A stretch of 5,310 bases of DNA from an uncultured Clostridium sp. (lineage in GTDB: Bacteria > Bacillota > Clostridia > Lachnospirales > Lachnospiraceae), in NCBI GenBank assembly GCA_958442925.1, contig CAUCIO010000156.1, positions 1-5,310 of the forward strand. The letters run 5' to 3'. Below, piece by piece: positions 1 through 5,310 of the stretch. Both the position numbers and the translations under genes were made by a program. Each line of letters begins with the position of its first letter. Position 1 is the stretch's first letter. The notes beneath the pieces are model-generated. The model was not told where the DNA came from. It worked only from the letters and a program-made list of their open reading frames with translations, and ran no database searches.

Positions 1-2308
1 TGTTTTCGCGGATCTCCCTAAGCTGGAACTCCAGCTCCCTGTTTTCCATCACCAGGTCGGCGGAGGATTCTGCAATCTCCTGCTTCTTTCCCAGGAGCCG
101 TTCAACATTCATCTGGGCAGTATTTTTTCTCAGGACAATTTCCTGCTTTCTCTCGCGAAGCCTGTCCGCCTCATCGGTGCACTGAGCCTTCAGACGGTCA
201 TTAGCTGCAATTGCACTGTGCGTTTCCTCCACATCCTTCAAAGCCTTCTGACAGGCGGCCTGAAGCTCGGAAAGTTCTCTCTGACGCCCCAGCAGGTTAC
301 TGCTGTTTTTAAAGGATCCTCCTGTCATGGATCCCCCTGCGCTTAAAAGCTCCCCCTCCAGTGTGACAATTCGAAGGGTATGGCGGAATTTCCTGGCCAG
401 GGCAATGGCATGGTCGATGGTGTCTGCTACCACAACCCGTCCCAGAAGGTACTGTATCAGATTCCTGTACTCGTCCTTTACTTCTACCAGATCACTGGCC
501 AGGCCTAAAATTCCAGGTTCCCGCAGGGCAGCTTCCTGGGTAAAGCCACCTCTGCTGCTGATACCTGTGAGAGGCAGGAAAGTAGCCCGTCCATACCTGT
601 TTTTTTTCAGATACTCGATGAGCTCCTTCGCCGTTTCTTCCCGATCCGTGACAATATTTTGAATGCTGCCGCCCAGAGCGGTTTCAATTGCCGTTTCATA
701 TTTTTTTGAGGTTGAAATCAAATCTGCCACTACGCCATGGATACCTGGAATCCGGCTTTTCTGCTCCATCACCCGGCGGATGCTGTTTCCGTATCCCTCA
801 TAGCGCTCTGTCAGGTTCCTCAGGGATTCCAGACGGGAATGGCTGATATGATAATCCTGCTGGCTTCTGCTCAACCGGGCAGCCAGGGAAGAGCCTTCTT
901 CCTCAGCGGCAGTTAAACGATGTGCATTTTTCTCCTCCTGCTCCTTTAAAGCTTCCAGTTCCTTCTGTATCTGACCTAAACAGGTTTCTTCCTTTTTCAG
1001 CTCCTCCTCCTGTGCGGATTCATCGCTTTTAAACCGCAAAAGCTTCTGGGTAACCTCTGAGCGGCGGACATCCACCTGCTCCAGCATAGTCTCATACCTC
1101 TGGCTTTTGGCCGCCAGATTTGCCTTTTCATTAAGAGCGGATATAATAGCTGCCTTAGCTGTCTCAGACTCTCTGGAAAGTGTTAATATCTGCTGTTCTG
1201 CCTCGGAAAGAATCTGCTCAGCCTGGGAAACCTCCTGCTCAGCCTGGGAAACCTGCCTTTTTGTCTCTTCTCTCTGTTTTGTGTACTCGTTTTCCTGCCC
1301 GTCCTTTGTCTGCAGCTCCTGGTCGATAGAAGTGATCCTTTCCTTCATGTGCTCTTCATTCAGCTGTTCGGAGCGAATCTGTTCCTGCAGAACTGCAATC
1401 TGGCCGTCCAGGTTCTCTTTTAAAAGGACAGATTTTGAATATTCCTCTCTGGCAGAGGCAATTTTTTCCTCTGAGACAGAATTTTCCTCTTCCAGCCTGT
1501 CAAAATCCTTTTTTAACTGCTCTGACTGGCCAGAGGCCTTCTCCCAGTCTCCCTTCACGATAGAGGTCTTCTGATCCAGCTCAGAGATCTGCATCTGCAG
1601 CGCCTTATGTTCCAGCAGAAACAGATTGGCATCCCTGCCTCTTAAATCTTCCTTCAGTTTCAGGTACTTCTTAGCTGCCTCTGACTGAAGCTTTAGAGGT
1701 CCTACCTGCTTTTCCAGCTCTGACAGAATATCCTTCACCCGCACCAGATTCTGCTCTTCATCCTCCAGTTTTCTCTGGGCAATCAGCTTGCGTTTTTTAA
1801 ATTTGACAATTCCAGCCGCCTCGTCGAACAGTTCCCTGCGCTCCTCCGGACGTCCGCTTAAAATTTTGTCAATCTGGCCCTGCCCGATAATGGAGTAGCC
1901 TTCCTTTCCGATTCCCGTATCATAAAACAGCTCATTAATATCCTTTAACCGGCATGCGCTTCCGTTAATCTTATACTCGCTCTCTCCGGAACGGTAAAGC
2001 CTTCTGGAAACTGTTACCTGCTCATAGGCAATGGGAAGCTTATGATCCGAATTATCCAGGGTAATGGCCACATAGGCAAAGCCCTGAGGCTTTCGAATTT
2101 CTGTTCCTGAGAAAATAACGTCCTGCATGGTTCCGCCTCTCAGCTGGCGGACTCTCTGCTCACCTAGCACCCAGCGGACTGCGTCGGCTACGTTGCTCTT
2201 TCCGCTTCCATTGGGGCCTACGATACCGGTAATGCCGTTATGGAATTCAAAGAAAATCTTGTTGGCAAAGGACTTAAATCCCTGAATTTCAATACTTTTT
2301 AAATACAT
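1..2308 (-). CDS. smc: SMC chromosome-condensation ATPase, N-terminal part (runs off the left edge)
   Basis: This is the ATPase core of bacterial condensin, which works with ScpA and ScpB to compact and segregate the chromosome. The start, MYLKSIEIQGFKSF, is the classic SMC N-terminus. Visible parts: Walker A GPNGSGKS at residues 31-38 (Lys37); the R-loop QLRGG near 55-59 with Arg57; the Q-loop region GYSIIGQGQIDKIL at 137-150; then DEAAGIVKFKKRK at 162-174 leading into a long Gln/Glu/Lys-rich coiled coil to about 505. The hinge spans roughly 515-665 and ends with GGSMTGGS (658-665). The antiparallel return coil begins after about 675. I read the frame codon by codon: 769 codons, no internal stop or frameshift. 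Known full-length proteins are near 1,190 residues, so about 420 residues, including the ABC signature and Walker B, lie outside. The start lies 7 nt after the rnc stop. Residues 352-365 carry a heptad duplication. Confidence 0.97.
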   Translation of the reverse strand, partial: MYLKSIEIQGFKSFANKIFFEFHNGITGIVGPNGSGKSNVADAVRWVLGEQRVRQLRGGTMQDVIFSGTEIRKPQGFAYVAITLDNSDHKLPIAYEQVTVSRRLYRSGESEYKINGSACRLKDINELFYDTGIGKEGYSIIGQGQIDKILSGRPEERRELFDEAAGIVKFKKRKLIAQRKLEDEEQNLVRVKDILSELEKQVGPLKLQSEAAKKYLKLKEDLRGRDANLFLLEHKALQMQISELDQKTSIVKGDWEKASGQSEQLKKDFDRLEEENSVSEEKIASAREEYSKSVLLKENLDGQIAVLQEQIRSEQLNEEHMKERITSIDQELQTKDGQENEYTKQREETKRQVSQAEQEVSQAEQILSEAEQQILTLSRESETAKAAIISALNEKANLAAKSQRYETMLEQVDVRRSEVTQKLLRFKSDESAQEEELKKEETCLGQIQKELEALKEQEEKNAHRLTAAEEEGSSLAARLSRSQQDYHISHSRLESLRNLTERYEGYGNSIRRVMEQKSRIPGIHGVVADLISTSKKYETAIETALGGSIQNIVTDREETAKELIEYLKKNRYGRATFLPLTGISSRGGFTQEAALREPGILGLASDLVEVKDEYRNLIQYLLGRVVVADTIDHAIALARKFRHTLRIVTLEGELLSAGGSMTGGSFKNSSNLLGRQRELSELQAACQKALKDVEETHSAIAANDRLKAQCTDEADRLRERKQEIVLRKNTAQMNVERLLGKKQEIAESSADLVMENRELEFQLREIREN
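1214..1255 (-). repeat. 21-bp tandem duplication inside the smc coiled coil
   Basis: Two adjacent 21-bp units (1214-1234 and 1235-1255) differ at one base, the last of each unit. They are in frame with smc and encode QVSQAEQ then EVSQAEQ at residues 352-365. The following heptad, ILSEAEQ (366-372), looks like an older, diverged third copy. Because the unit is exactly 21 bp, it adds one heptad and leaves the coiled-coil register unchanged. Confidence 0.9.
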
Positions 2309-2318
2309 AGACCACCTA
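2309..2318 (-). promoter_or_regulatory. smc ribosome binding site overlapping the rnc stop codon
   Basis: On the minus strand the junction reads TAG GTGGTCT ATG. The Shine-Dalgarno match AGGTG (2317-2313) begins inside the rnc stop codon and sits in the right anti-SD register about 4 nt before the smc start. It is weaker than the rnc site. The overlap suggests that smc translation is coupled to termination of rnc translation; this is inference. Confidence 0.6.
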
Positions 2319-3020
2319 AACGCCCCTGTTTTCTTCTGCTTTCAGTTTCAGAATCGCCTGATAAGCGGCTCTCTGCTCCGCTGCCTTCTTGGTCCGTCCA
2401 AAGCCGCGGCTGATCTCACGGCTTCCAATTAAAGCCGCCACCTGGAACGTCTTGTTGTGATCAGGCCCCGTTTCCTCCAGAAGTTCATACGACAAAAGCT
2501 CTGTCCCTCTGGCCTGCACCATCTCCTGCAAGATAGTCTTGCTATCATAAAAGAGTTTTTTGTGCTCCATATCGTTTAAAACAAAATTCAGAATGAACTC
2601 TTTTGCGCTAGTAAAACCACCGTCCAGGTAGATTGCCCCAATCAAGGCCTCCATGGCGTCTGAGACAACAGAGTTTCTCGTACGCCCTCCCGTGGCATCC
2701 TCTCCTTTTCCCAAGAGCAGATAACGGCCCAGATCGATCTGCTCCGCGCAGTAGGCCAGTGTAGGCTCACATACCATGCTGGCTCTGGTCTTCGTTAAAT
2801 CGCCCTCCGGCATATCGGGAAACCGGTGAAAGAGAAAGTCGCTGGATACGATTTCCAGCACTGCATCCCCTAAAAATTCCAGCCGTTCGTTGCAGCCCAG
2901 CTTGCTCAGATGCTTTTCATTGGCATAGGAGCTGTGACTCATGGCCAGAGTGAGAAGAGAGCCGTCCTTAAAGATGTAGCCGATTTTCTCCTGAAGCTCT
3001 TTTAAATGTTCATGTATCAT
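2316..3020 (-). CDS. rnc: Ribonuclease III
   Basis: This double-strand-specific endoribonuclease processes rRNA precursors and structured mRNAs in the cytoplasm. At 234 residues it has the normal family length. The catalytic domain fills about 1-150: the signature NERLEFLGD is at 44-52, with Glu48 and Asp52 matching the conserved acidic residues, and SDAMEALIGAIYLDGG at 120-135 supplies the second pair, Asp121 and Glu124. All four Mg-binding acids are therefore present. A double-stranded RNA-binding domain follows at about 158-228 (KTILQEMVQARG start, GRTKKAAEQRAA near the end). The start is fixed by a strong SD 5 nt upstream. The gene lies 74 nt after acpP, with a hairpin between them, and 7 nt before smc. 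The acpP-rnc-smc order is common in Firmicutes. Nothing in the protein looks broken. Confidence 0.97.
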   Translation of the reverse strand: MIHEHLKELQEKIGYIFKDGSLLTLAMSHSSYANEKHLSKLGCNERLEFLGDAVLEIVSSDFLFHRFPDMPEGDLTKTRASMVCEPTLAYCAEQIDLGRYLLLGKGEDATGGRTRNSVVSDAMEALIGAIYLDGGFTSAKEFILNFVLNDMEHKKLFYDSKTILQEMVQARGTELLSYELLEETGPDHNKTFQVAALIGSREISRGFGRTKKAAEQRAAYQAILKLKAEENRGV

Positions 3021-3025
3021 ATAGA

Positions 3026-3032
3026 TCCTCCT
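3026..3032 (-). promoter_or_regulatory. rnc ribosome binding site
   Basis: AGGAGGA on the minus strand, 5 nt before the ATG at 3020, is a near-perfect Shine-Dalgarno sequence. It fixes the rnc start. It lies 19 nt downstream of the hairpin at 3052-3079, so that hairpin does not cover it. Confidence 0.85.
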
Positions 3033-3051
3033 GACTGTTGGCGATATGATG

Positions 3052-3079
3052 GAAGCAGCCCTGTTCCCAGAGCTGCTTC
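3052..3079 (-). promoter_or_regulatory. Stable GNRA-capped hairpin in the acpP-rnc intergenic region
   Basis: The transcript can form an uninterrupted 12-bp stem: GAAGCAGCUCUG (3079-3068) pairs with CAGGGCUGCUUC (3063-3052) around a GGAA tetraloop (3067-3064), which fits the GNRA class. One pair is a U-G wobble (3071/3060). On the opposite strand that pair becomes a C-A mismatch, so the helix is complete only in the mRNA orientation. No U-run follows (the next bases are CAUCAUAUCG), so it is not a standard intrinsic terminator. It may be an RNA-processing or 3'-end-stabilising element separating acpP from rnc, or an RNase III target used for autoregulation. The structure is read from the sequence; the function is inference. 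Confidence 0.65.
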
Positions 3080-3094
3080 TTCACTGAAATGGTA

Positions 3095-3325
3095 TTAATT
3101 TAACGCATTCTTAATCTGCTCTGCTGCATCTCCCACTGTCGCAATCTTCTCAGCTGCTTCTGTGGGAATTTCAATATCAAATCCTTCTTCAATTCCCATT
3201 ACAATCTGAAAAATATCCAGGGAATCTGCACCCAGATCATCTACAAACGTGGTTTCCATGGTAATCTCTTCTGGATCCACATTTAATACCTCTGAAATAA
3301 TCTTCTGCAGTTTTTCGAATTCCAT
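3095..3325 (-). CDS. acpP: Acyl carrier protein
   Basis: This 76-residue acidic protein carries growing acyl chains in fatty-acid synthesis through a 4'-phosphopantetheine arm attached by AcpS. The attachment motif GADSLD is at 32-37, with Ser35 as the modified serine, and the length is typical. Helix II reads DSLDIFQIVMGIEEGF (34-49). Compared with the usual DSLDxVELVMALEEEF type, it has Gln40 in place of Glu, Gly44 in place of Ala and Gly48 in place of Glu, so the partner-recognition face is less acidic. Key residues Asp34, Ser35, Leu36 and Asp37 are intact. It starts 7 nt after plsX, which fits because acyl-ACP is the PlsX substrate. A carrier for another pathway is possible but less likely in this position. 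Confidence 0.95.
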   Translation of the reverse strand: MEFEKLQKIISEVLNVDPEEITMETTFVDDLGADSLDIFQIVMGIEEGFDIEIPTEAAEKIATVGDAAEQIKNALN

Positions 3326-3332
3326 TGCTGTT

Positions 3333-4346
3333 TTATGCCTCCCTGTCCTCTTTTTCTTTCAGGCTCTCCTGGATCTTTGCATTGACACCCTGCTCTGTAA
3401 AGGTAAGGCACTGGATAATTGAATTTTTTACCTCAGTCCGTTTGGAACTTCCATGCGTCTTGACTACCAGCCCCTTTAAGCCCAGAAGCGGCGCTCCGCC
3501 GTACTGACTGGCATCAAAACTCTTAAGCGTTGCTTTTAAAGCCGGTTTTATAAGCAATGCGCCGATTTTGGATCGGAGGCTTGTCATCATGCCCTCTTTT
3601 ACCTTGGAAATCAGAGCAGCTCCTACCCCCTCGTACAGCTTTAAAATAACATTGCCCACAAAGGCCTCTGCCACGATAACATCTGCTCCGCCATGGGGAA
3701 TCTCGCGGGCTTCAATACTTCCAGTAAAATTAATATCGCTGCACTCCTTCAGAAGAGGGAAAGTCTCTTTTACCAGGGCATTTCCTTTTTCCTCCTCAGC
3801 GCCGATATTGACAATAGCGACTCTGGGCTCCTTCACTCCCATAGCGTGCTCCATATAAATGGAACCCATCTTGGCAAACTGGACCAGATGGGAAGGACGG
3901 GCGTCCACATTGGCTCCTCCATCCAAGAGCAGAGAGACACCTTTATCGGTAGGAATCAGAACTGCTAACGGCGGACGCTCTACTCCCTTAATGCGCCCTA
4001 CCAGCACCTGTCCTCCTACCAGAATAGCGCCTGTGCTTCCAGCTGAAACAATGGCATCTGCCTCGCCTTTTCTCACCATGTTCATACCCACTACAAGGGA
4101 GGAATCCTTCTTTTTACGCACTGCGTTGACAGGCGGTTCCTCTGTGGAAATCACTTCGCTTGCATGGATGACTTCAATCTGTTCCTTATTATATGTATAC
4201 TTGGAAAGCTCCTGATTCACGGCATCTTCCTGGCCGATCAGGAGAACCTTTATCTCGCTTCTCTCCTTTACCGCTTCTACGGCTCCCGCCACCAGTTCTT
4301 CCGGAGCGTTATCTCCGCCCATGGCGTCTACTGCTATTCGTATCAT
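3333..4346 (-). CDS. plsX: Phosphate acyltransferase PlsX
   Basis: PlsX converts acyl-ACP and inorganic phosphate to acyl-phosphate, which the membrane enzyme PlsY then uses to acylate glycerol-3-phosphate, the first step of phospholipid synthesis. The 337-residue length matches the family. Recognisable conserved blocks are DAMGGDNAP (7-15), SAGSTGA (101-107), LLDGGANVD (140-148), NIGAEEEKGN (180-189), HGGADVIVAEAFVGNVILK (218-236) and YGGAPLLGLKG (282-292). There is no signal peptide or membrane span; known PlsX proteins are peripheral membrane enzymes. The ATG follows the SD-like AGAAGG (4355-4360) by 8 nt. It is the first gene after the promoter at 4382-4410 and directly precedes acpP. The last residues (KEKEDREA) are encoded by sequence that also contains the acpP SD. 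Confidence 0.97.
   Translation of the reverse strand: MIRIAVDAMGGDNAPEELVAGAVEAVKERSEIKVLLIGQEDAVNQELSKYTYNKEQIEVIHASEVISTEEPPVNAVRKKKDSSLVVGMNMVRKGEADAIVSAGSTGAILVGGQVLVGRIKGVERPPLAVLIPTDKGVSLLLDGGANVDARPSHLVQFAKMGSIYMEHAMGVKEPRVAIVNIGAEEEKGNALVKETFPLLKECSDINFTGSIEAREIPHGGADVIVAEAFVGNVILKLYEGVGAALISKVKEGMMTSLRSKIGALLIKPALKATLKSFDASQYGGAPLLGLKGLVVKTHGSSKRTEVKNSIIQCLTFTEQGVNAKIQESLKEKEDREA
3338..3344 (-). promoter_or_regulatory. acpP ribosome binding site inside the plsX 3' end
   Basis: AGGGAGG lies within the last codons of plsX, just before its TAA. It is followed by 12 nt before the acpP ATG at 3325, longer than the usual 5-9 nt. No ATG, GTG or TTG lies in frame in between, so the annotated start stands despite the wide spacing. 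Confidence 0.6.
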
Positions 4347-4369
4347 CTCTTTTTCCTTCTTTCCCTTTT
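4347..4369 (-). promoter_or_regulatory. All-purine leader with the plsX ribosome binding site
   Basis: The 23 nt immediately before the plsX ATG are all A or G in the mRNA. They contain two SD-like blocks: AAGGGA further upstream and AGAAGG (4360-4355), the latter 8 nt from the start. The tract makes up most of the predicted 5' leader and is unlikely to fold, which should favour ribosome access. Confidence 0.6.
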
Positions 4370-4381
4370 AAACCTGTAATT

Positions 4382-4410
4382 ACTATACTAGAGATTTTAT
4401 GAGAAATCAA
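4382..4410 (-). promoter_or_regulatory. Sigma-A-type promoter for plsX-acpP-rnc-smc
   Basis: On the minus strand a -35 box TTGATT (4410-4405) and a -10 box TATAGT (4387-4382) are separated by exactly 17 bp. They match 4 of 6 and 5 of 6 consensus positions in an AT-rich region. Transcription would start near 4375, giving a leader of about 28 nt before plsX. No FapR-type palindrome (TTAGTACC class) overlaps it, so the fatty-acid regulator known from Bacillus is not indicated here. Confidence 0.7.
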
Positions 4411-4453
4411 TCTATTTTTCGATTCAGAAACAAGACGGCCAGACTTCCTTTTC

Positions 4454-5284
4454 CTACAGTCTCTTTCCAAGCTCCCAGAATGCCAGGCAGGCCGCAGAGG
4501 CTGCGTTAAGGGAGTCTACATTCCTGGCCATTTTGATCCGCACCGTATAGTCACAGTCCGCGATAGTATCTGCGGCCAGACCGTCCCCCTCTGTTCCGAT
4601 GATCACTGCAAGCTTTTCCTCCGCTTTTAAGGCTGGATCGTCCAGGGTAGTTGAATCGTCTCTCAGAGCCATGGCTGCCGTTTTAAAGCCCATCTCTCTC
4701 AAAAGATGGATTCCATCCTTTGGCCAGGCTTCTGTCTTTTCATCAAAAAAGGTCCATGGAATCTGGAAGACAGTTCCCATGCTGACACGGCTGGCTCTCC
4801 GGTAGAGAGGATTGCTGCAGCCTGGTGTTAAAAGGACGGCGTCCATGTTCATAGCGGCTGCTGAACGGAATACAGCGCCTACGTTCGTGGGATTCATCAC
4901 GTTTTCAAGAACTGCAATCCGAGTCAGTCCGGCGCAGAGACTTCTGACATCAGGGAGCACTTTTCTGCGCATGGCGCATAGAAGACCTCTGGTCAGCCGA
5001 AACCCTGTCAATTTTGTGAGCACGTCAAATTCTGCTGCATAAACGGGAATCTCTCTGCACCGTGCCAGAAGCTCTTTCGCCTCTCCCTCCATGCATTTTG
5101 GATCAGTGAGAAAGGAAATCGGCTCGTACCCTGCATCTAAAGCCCGTTCAATGACTTTAGGGCTCTCTGCAATAAAGATGCCTGTATCCGGTTCATAGTA
5201 GTGGAGCAGCTGCCCCTCTGAAAGCCGGGCATAAATATCCAGCTCAGGAGCTGAAAAATCGGTAATCCAATGAATATCTGCCAT
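4454..5284 (-). CDS. TrmH/SpoU-family RNA 2'-O-ribose methyltransferase
   Basis: Proteins of this family transfer a methyl group from S-adenosylmethionine to a ribose 2'-hydroxyl in tRNA or rRNA, using a trefoil-knot SPOUT fold and acting as dimers. From the second Met the protein has 276 residues. Counting from the first Met, an N-terminal substrate-binding region covers about 15-110 and the SpoU domain about 122-275. Motif 1 is NPTNVGAVFRSA at 132-143, with the likely catalytic Arg141; motif 2 is IIGTEGDGL at 229-237; motif 3 is IKMARNVDSLNAASAACLAF at 251-270. All three are intact. Two ATGs are adjacent (5287 and 5284). The SD GAGGAG lies 3 nt from the first but 6 nt from the second, so I chose the second. 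The target nucleotide cannot be read from sequence. The gene ends 107 nt before plsX and is probably a separate unit that may read through. Confidence 0.92.
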   Translation of the reverse strand: MADIHWITDFSAPELDIYARLSEGQLLHYYEPDTGIFIAESPKVIERALDAGYEPISFLTDPKCMEGEAKELLARCREIPVYAAEFDVLTKLTGFRLTRGLLCAMRRKVLPDVRSLCAGLTRIAVLENVMNPTNVGAVFRSAAAMNMDAVLLTPGCSNPLYRRASRVSMGTVFQIPWTFFDEKTEAWPKDGIHLLREMGFKTAAMALRDDSTTLDDPALKAEEKLAVIIGTEGDGLAADTIADCDYTVRIKMARNVDSLNAASAACLAFWELGKRL

Positions 5285-5290
5285 CATATT

Positions 5291-5296
5291 CTCCTC
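5291..5296 (-). promoter_or_regulatory. Ribosome binding site of the RNA methyltransferase gene
   Basis: GAGGAG on the minus strand is followed by AAT and then two consecutive ATG codons. Its spacing (3 nt to the first ATG, 6 nt to the second) favours initiation at 5284. No promoter can be judged because only 14 further bases are in the window. Confidence 0.6.
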
Positions 5297-5310
5297 GTTT
5301 TTATTCTGAT

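Noticed and set aside
327..662. Plus-strand open frame of 111 codons
   Set aside because: It lies opposite the SMC hinge, whose minus-strand reading is a clear, continuous family match. The plus frame gives a Ser/Arg-rich low-complexity product with no recognisable domain.
1107..1574. Plus-strand open frame of 155 codons, rich in Ser, Cys and Phe
   Set aside because: It is the complement of the Glu/Lys/Gln-rich SMC coiled coil, which by base composition yields long stop-free antisense frames. There is no domain and no convincing start site.
1..2308. Frameshift or premature stop in smc, since no complete frame is obvious there
   Set aside because: Codon-by-codon reading shows one open frame from 2308 to the edge. 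The gene simply leaves the window before its stop.
3044..3079. acpP-rnc hairpin as a Rho-independent terminator
   Set aside because: The stem is strong but is followed by CAUCAUAUCG rather than a U-run, and rnc has no promoter that I can see in the remaining 20-30 nt.
3325..4402. Several plus-strand open frames opposite plsX and its promoter
   Set aside because: They are antisense to a fully conserved plsX and overlap one another in different frames. The ones at 4164-4402 run through the promoter and leader. None resembles a known protein.
4392..4413. Inverted repeat AGATT/AATCT straddling the -35 box as a repressor operator
   Set aside because: The arms are only 5 bp with a 12-bp spacer in AT-rich DNA, which is expected by chance. 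It matches neither a FapR nor a clear FabT site.
4425..4450. Possible intrinsic terminator after the methyltransferase gene
   Set aside because: Only a 3-bp stem plus a mismatch and one more pair can form (AAG with CUU), and no proper U-run follows. It is too weak to call.
4599..5042. Two plus-strand open frames opposite the methyltransferase gene
   Set aside because: They are antisense to intact SpoU motifs 1 and 2, so the minus-strand gene explains the coding signal.

Overview
All supported genes lie on the minus strand, so the window reads biologically from right (5310) to left (1). It is a stretch of core chromosome from a Gram-positive bacterium of the Firmicutes. The gene order plsX-acpP-rnc-smc and the style of the proteins, especially the SMC and RNase III signatures, point to the Clostridia and probably the Lachnospiraceae. 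That placement is recognition from memory, not a search result.

Layout in transcription order: (1) 5284-4454, a SpoU/TrmH-family RNA 2'-O-ribose methyltransferase. (2) 4453-4347, an intergenic region with a good sigma-A-type promoter (TTGATT, 17 bp, TATAGT) and a short, purine-rich leader. (3) 4346-3333, plsX, phosphate acyltransferase. (4) 3325-3095, acpP, acyl carrier protein. (5) 3094-3021, a 74-nt spacer holding a 12-bp RNA hairpin with a GGAA (GNRA-type) tetraloop. (6) 3020-2316, rnc, ribonuclease III. (7) from 2308 off the left edge, the first 769 codons of smc, the condensin ATPase: head half, first coiled coil, hinge and the beginning of the returning coil. The smc frame is open throughout and leaves the window without a stop.

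From plsX to smc the spacings are 7, 74 and 7 nt, each gene has a recognisable Shine-Dalgarno sequence, and no intrinsic terminator is visible. This looks like one operon driven at least partly by the plsX promoter. It joins phospholipid precursor synthesis (PlsX takes acyl groups from acyl-ACP) to RNA processing (RNase III) and chromosome segregation (SMC). In Bacillus subtilis the equivalent cluster also carries fapR, fabD and fabG; those are absent here.

I found no mobile element, CRISPR array, tRNA, rRNA or evident new system. The observations most worth a second look are the acpP-rnc hairpin just upstream of the RNase III gene, a near-perfect 21-bp tandem duplication that adds one heptad to the SMC coiled coil, and the atypical helix II of the acyl carrier protein.
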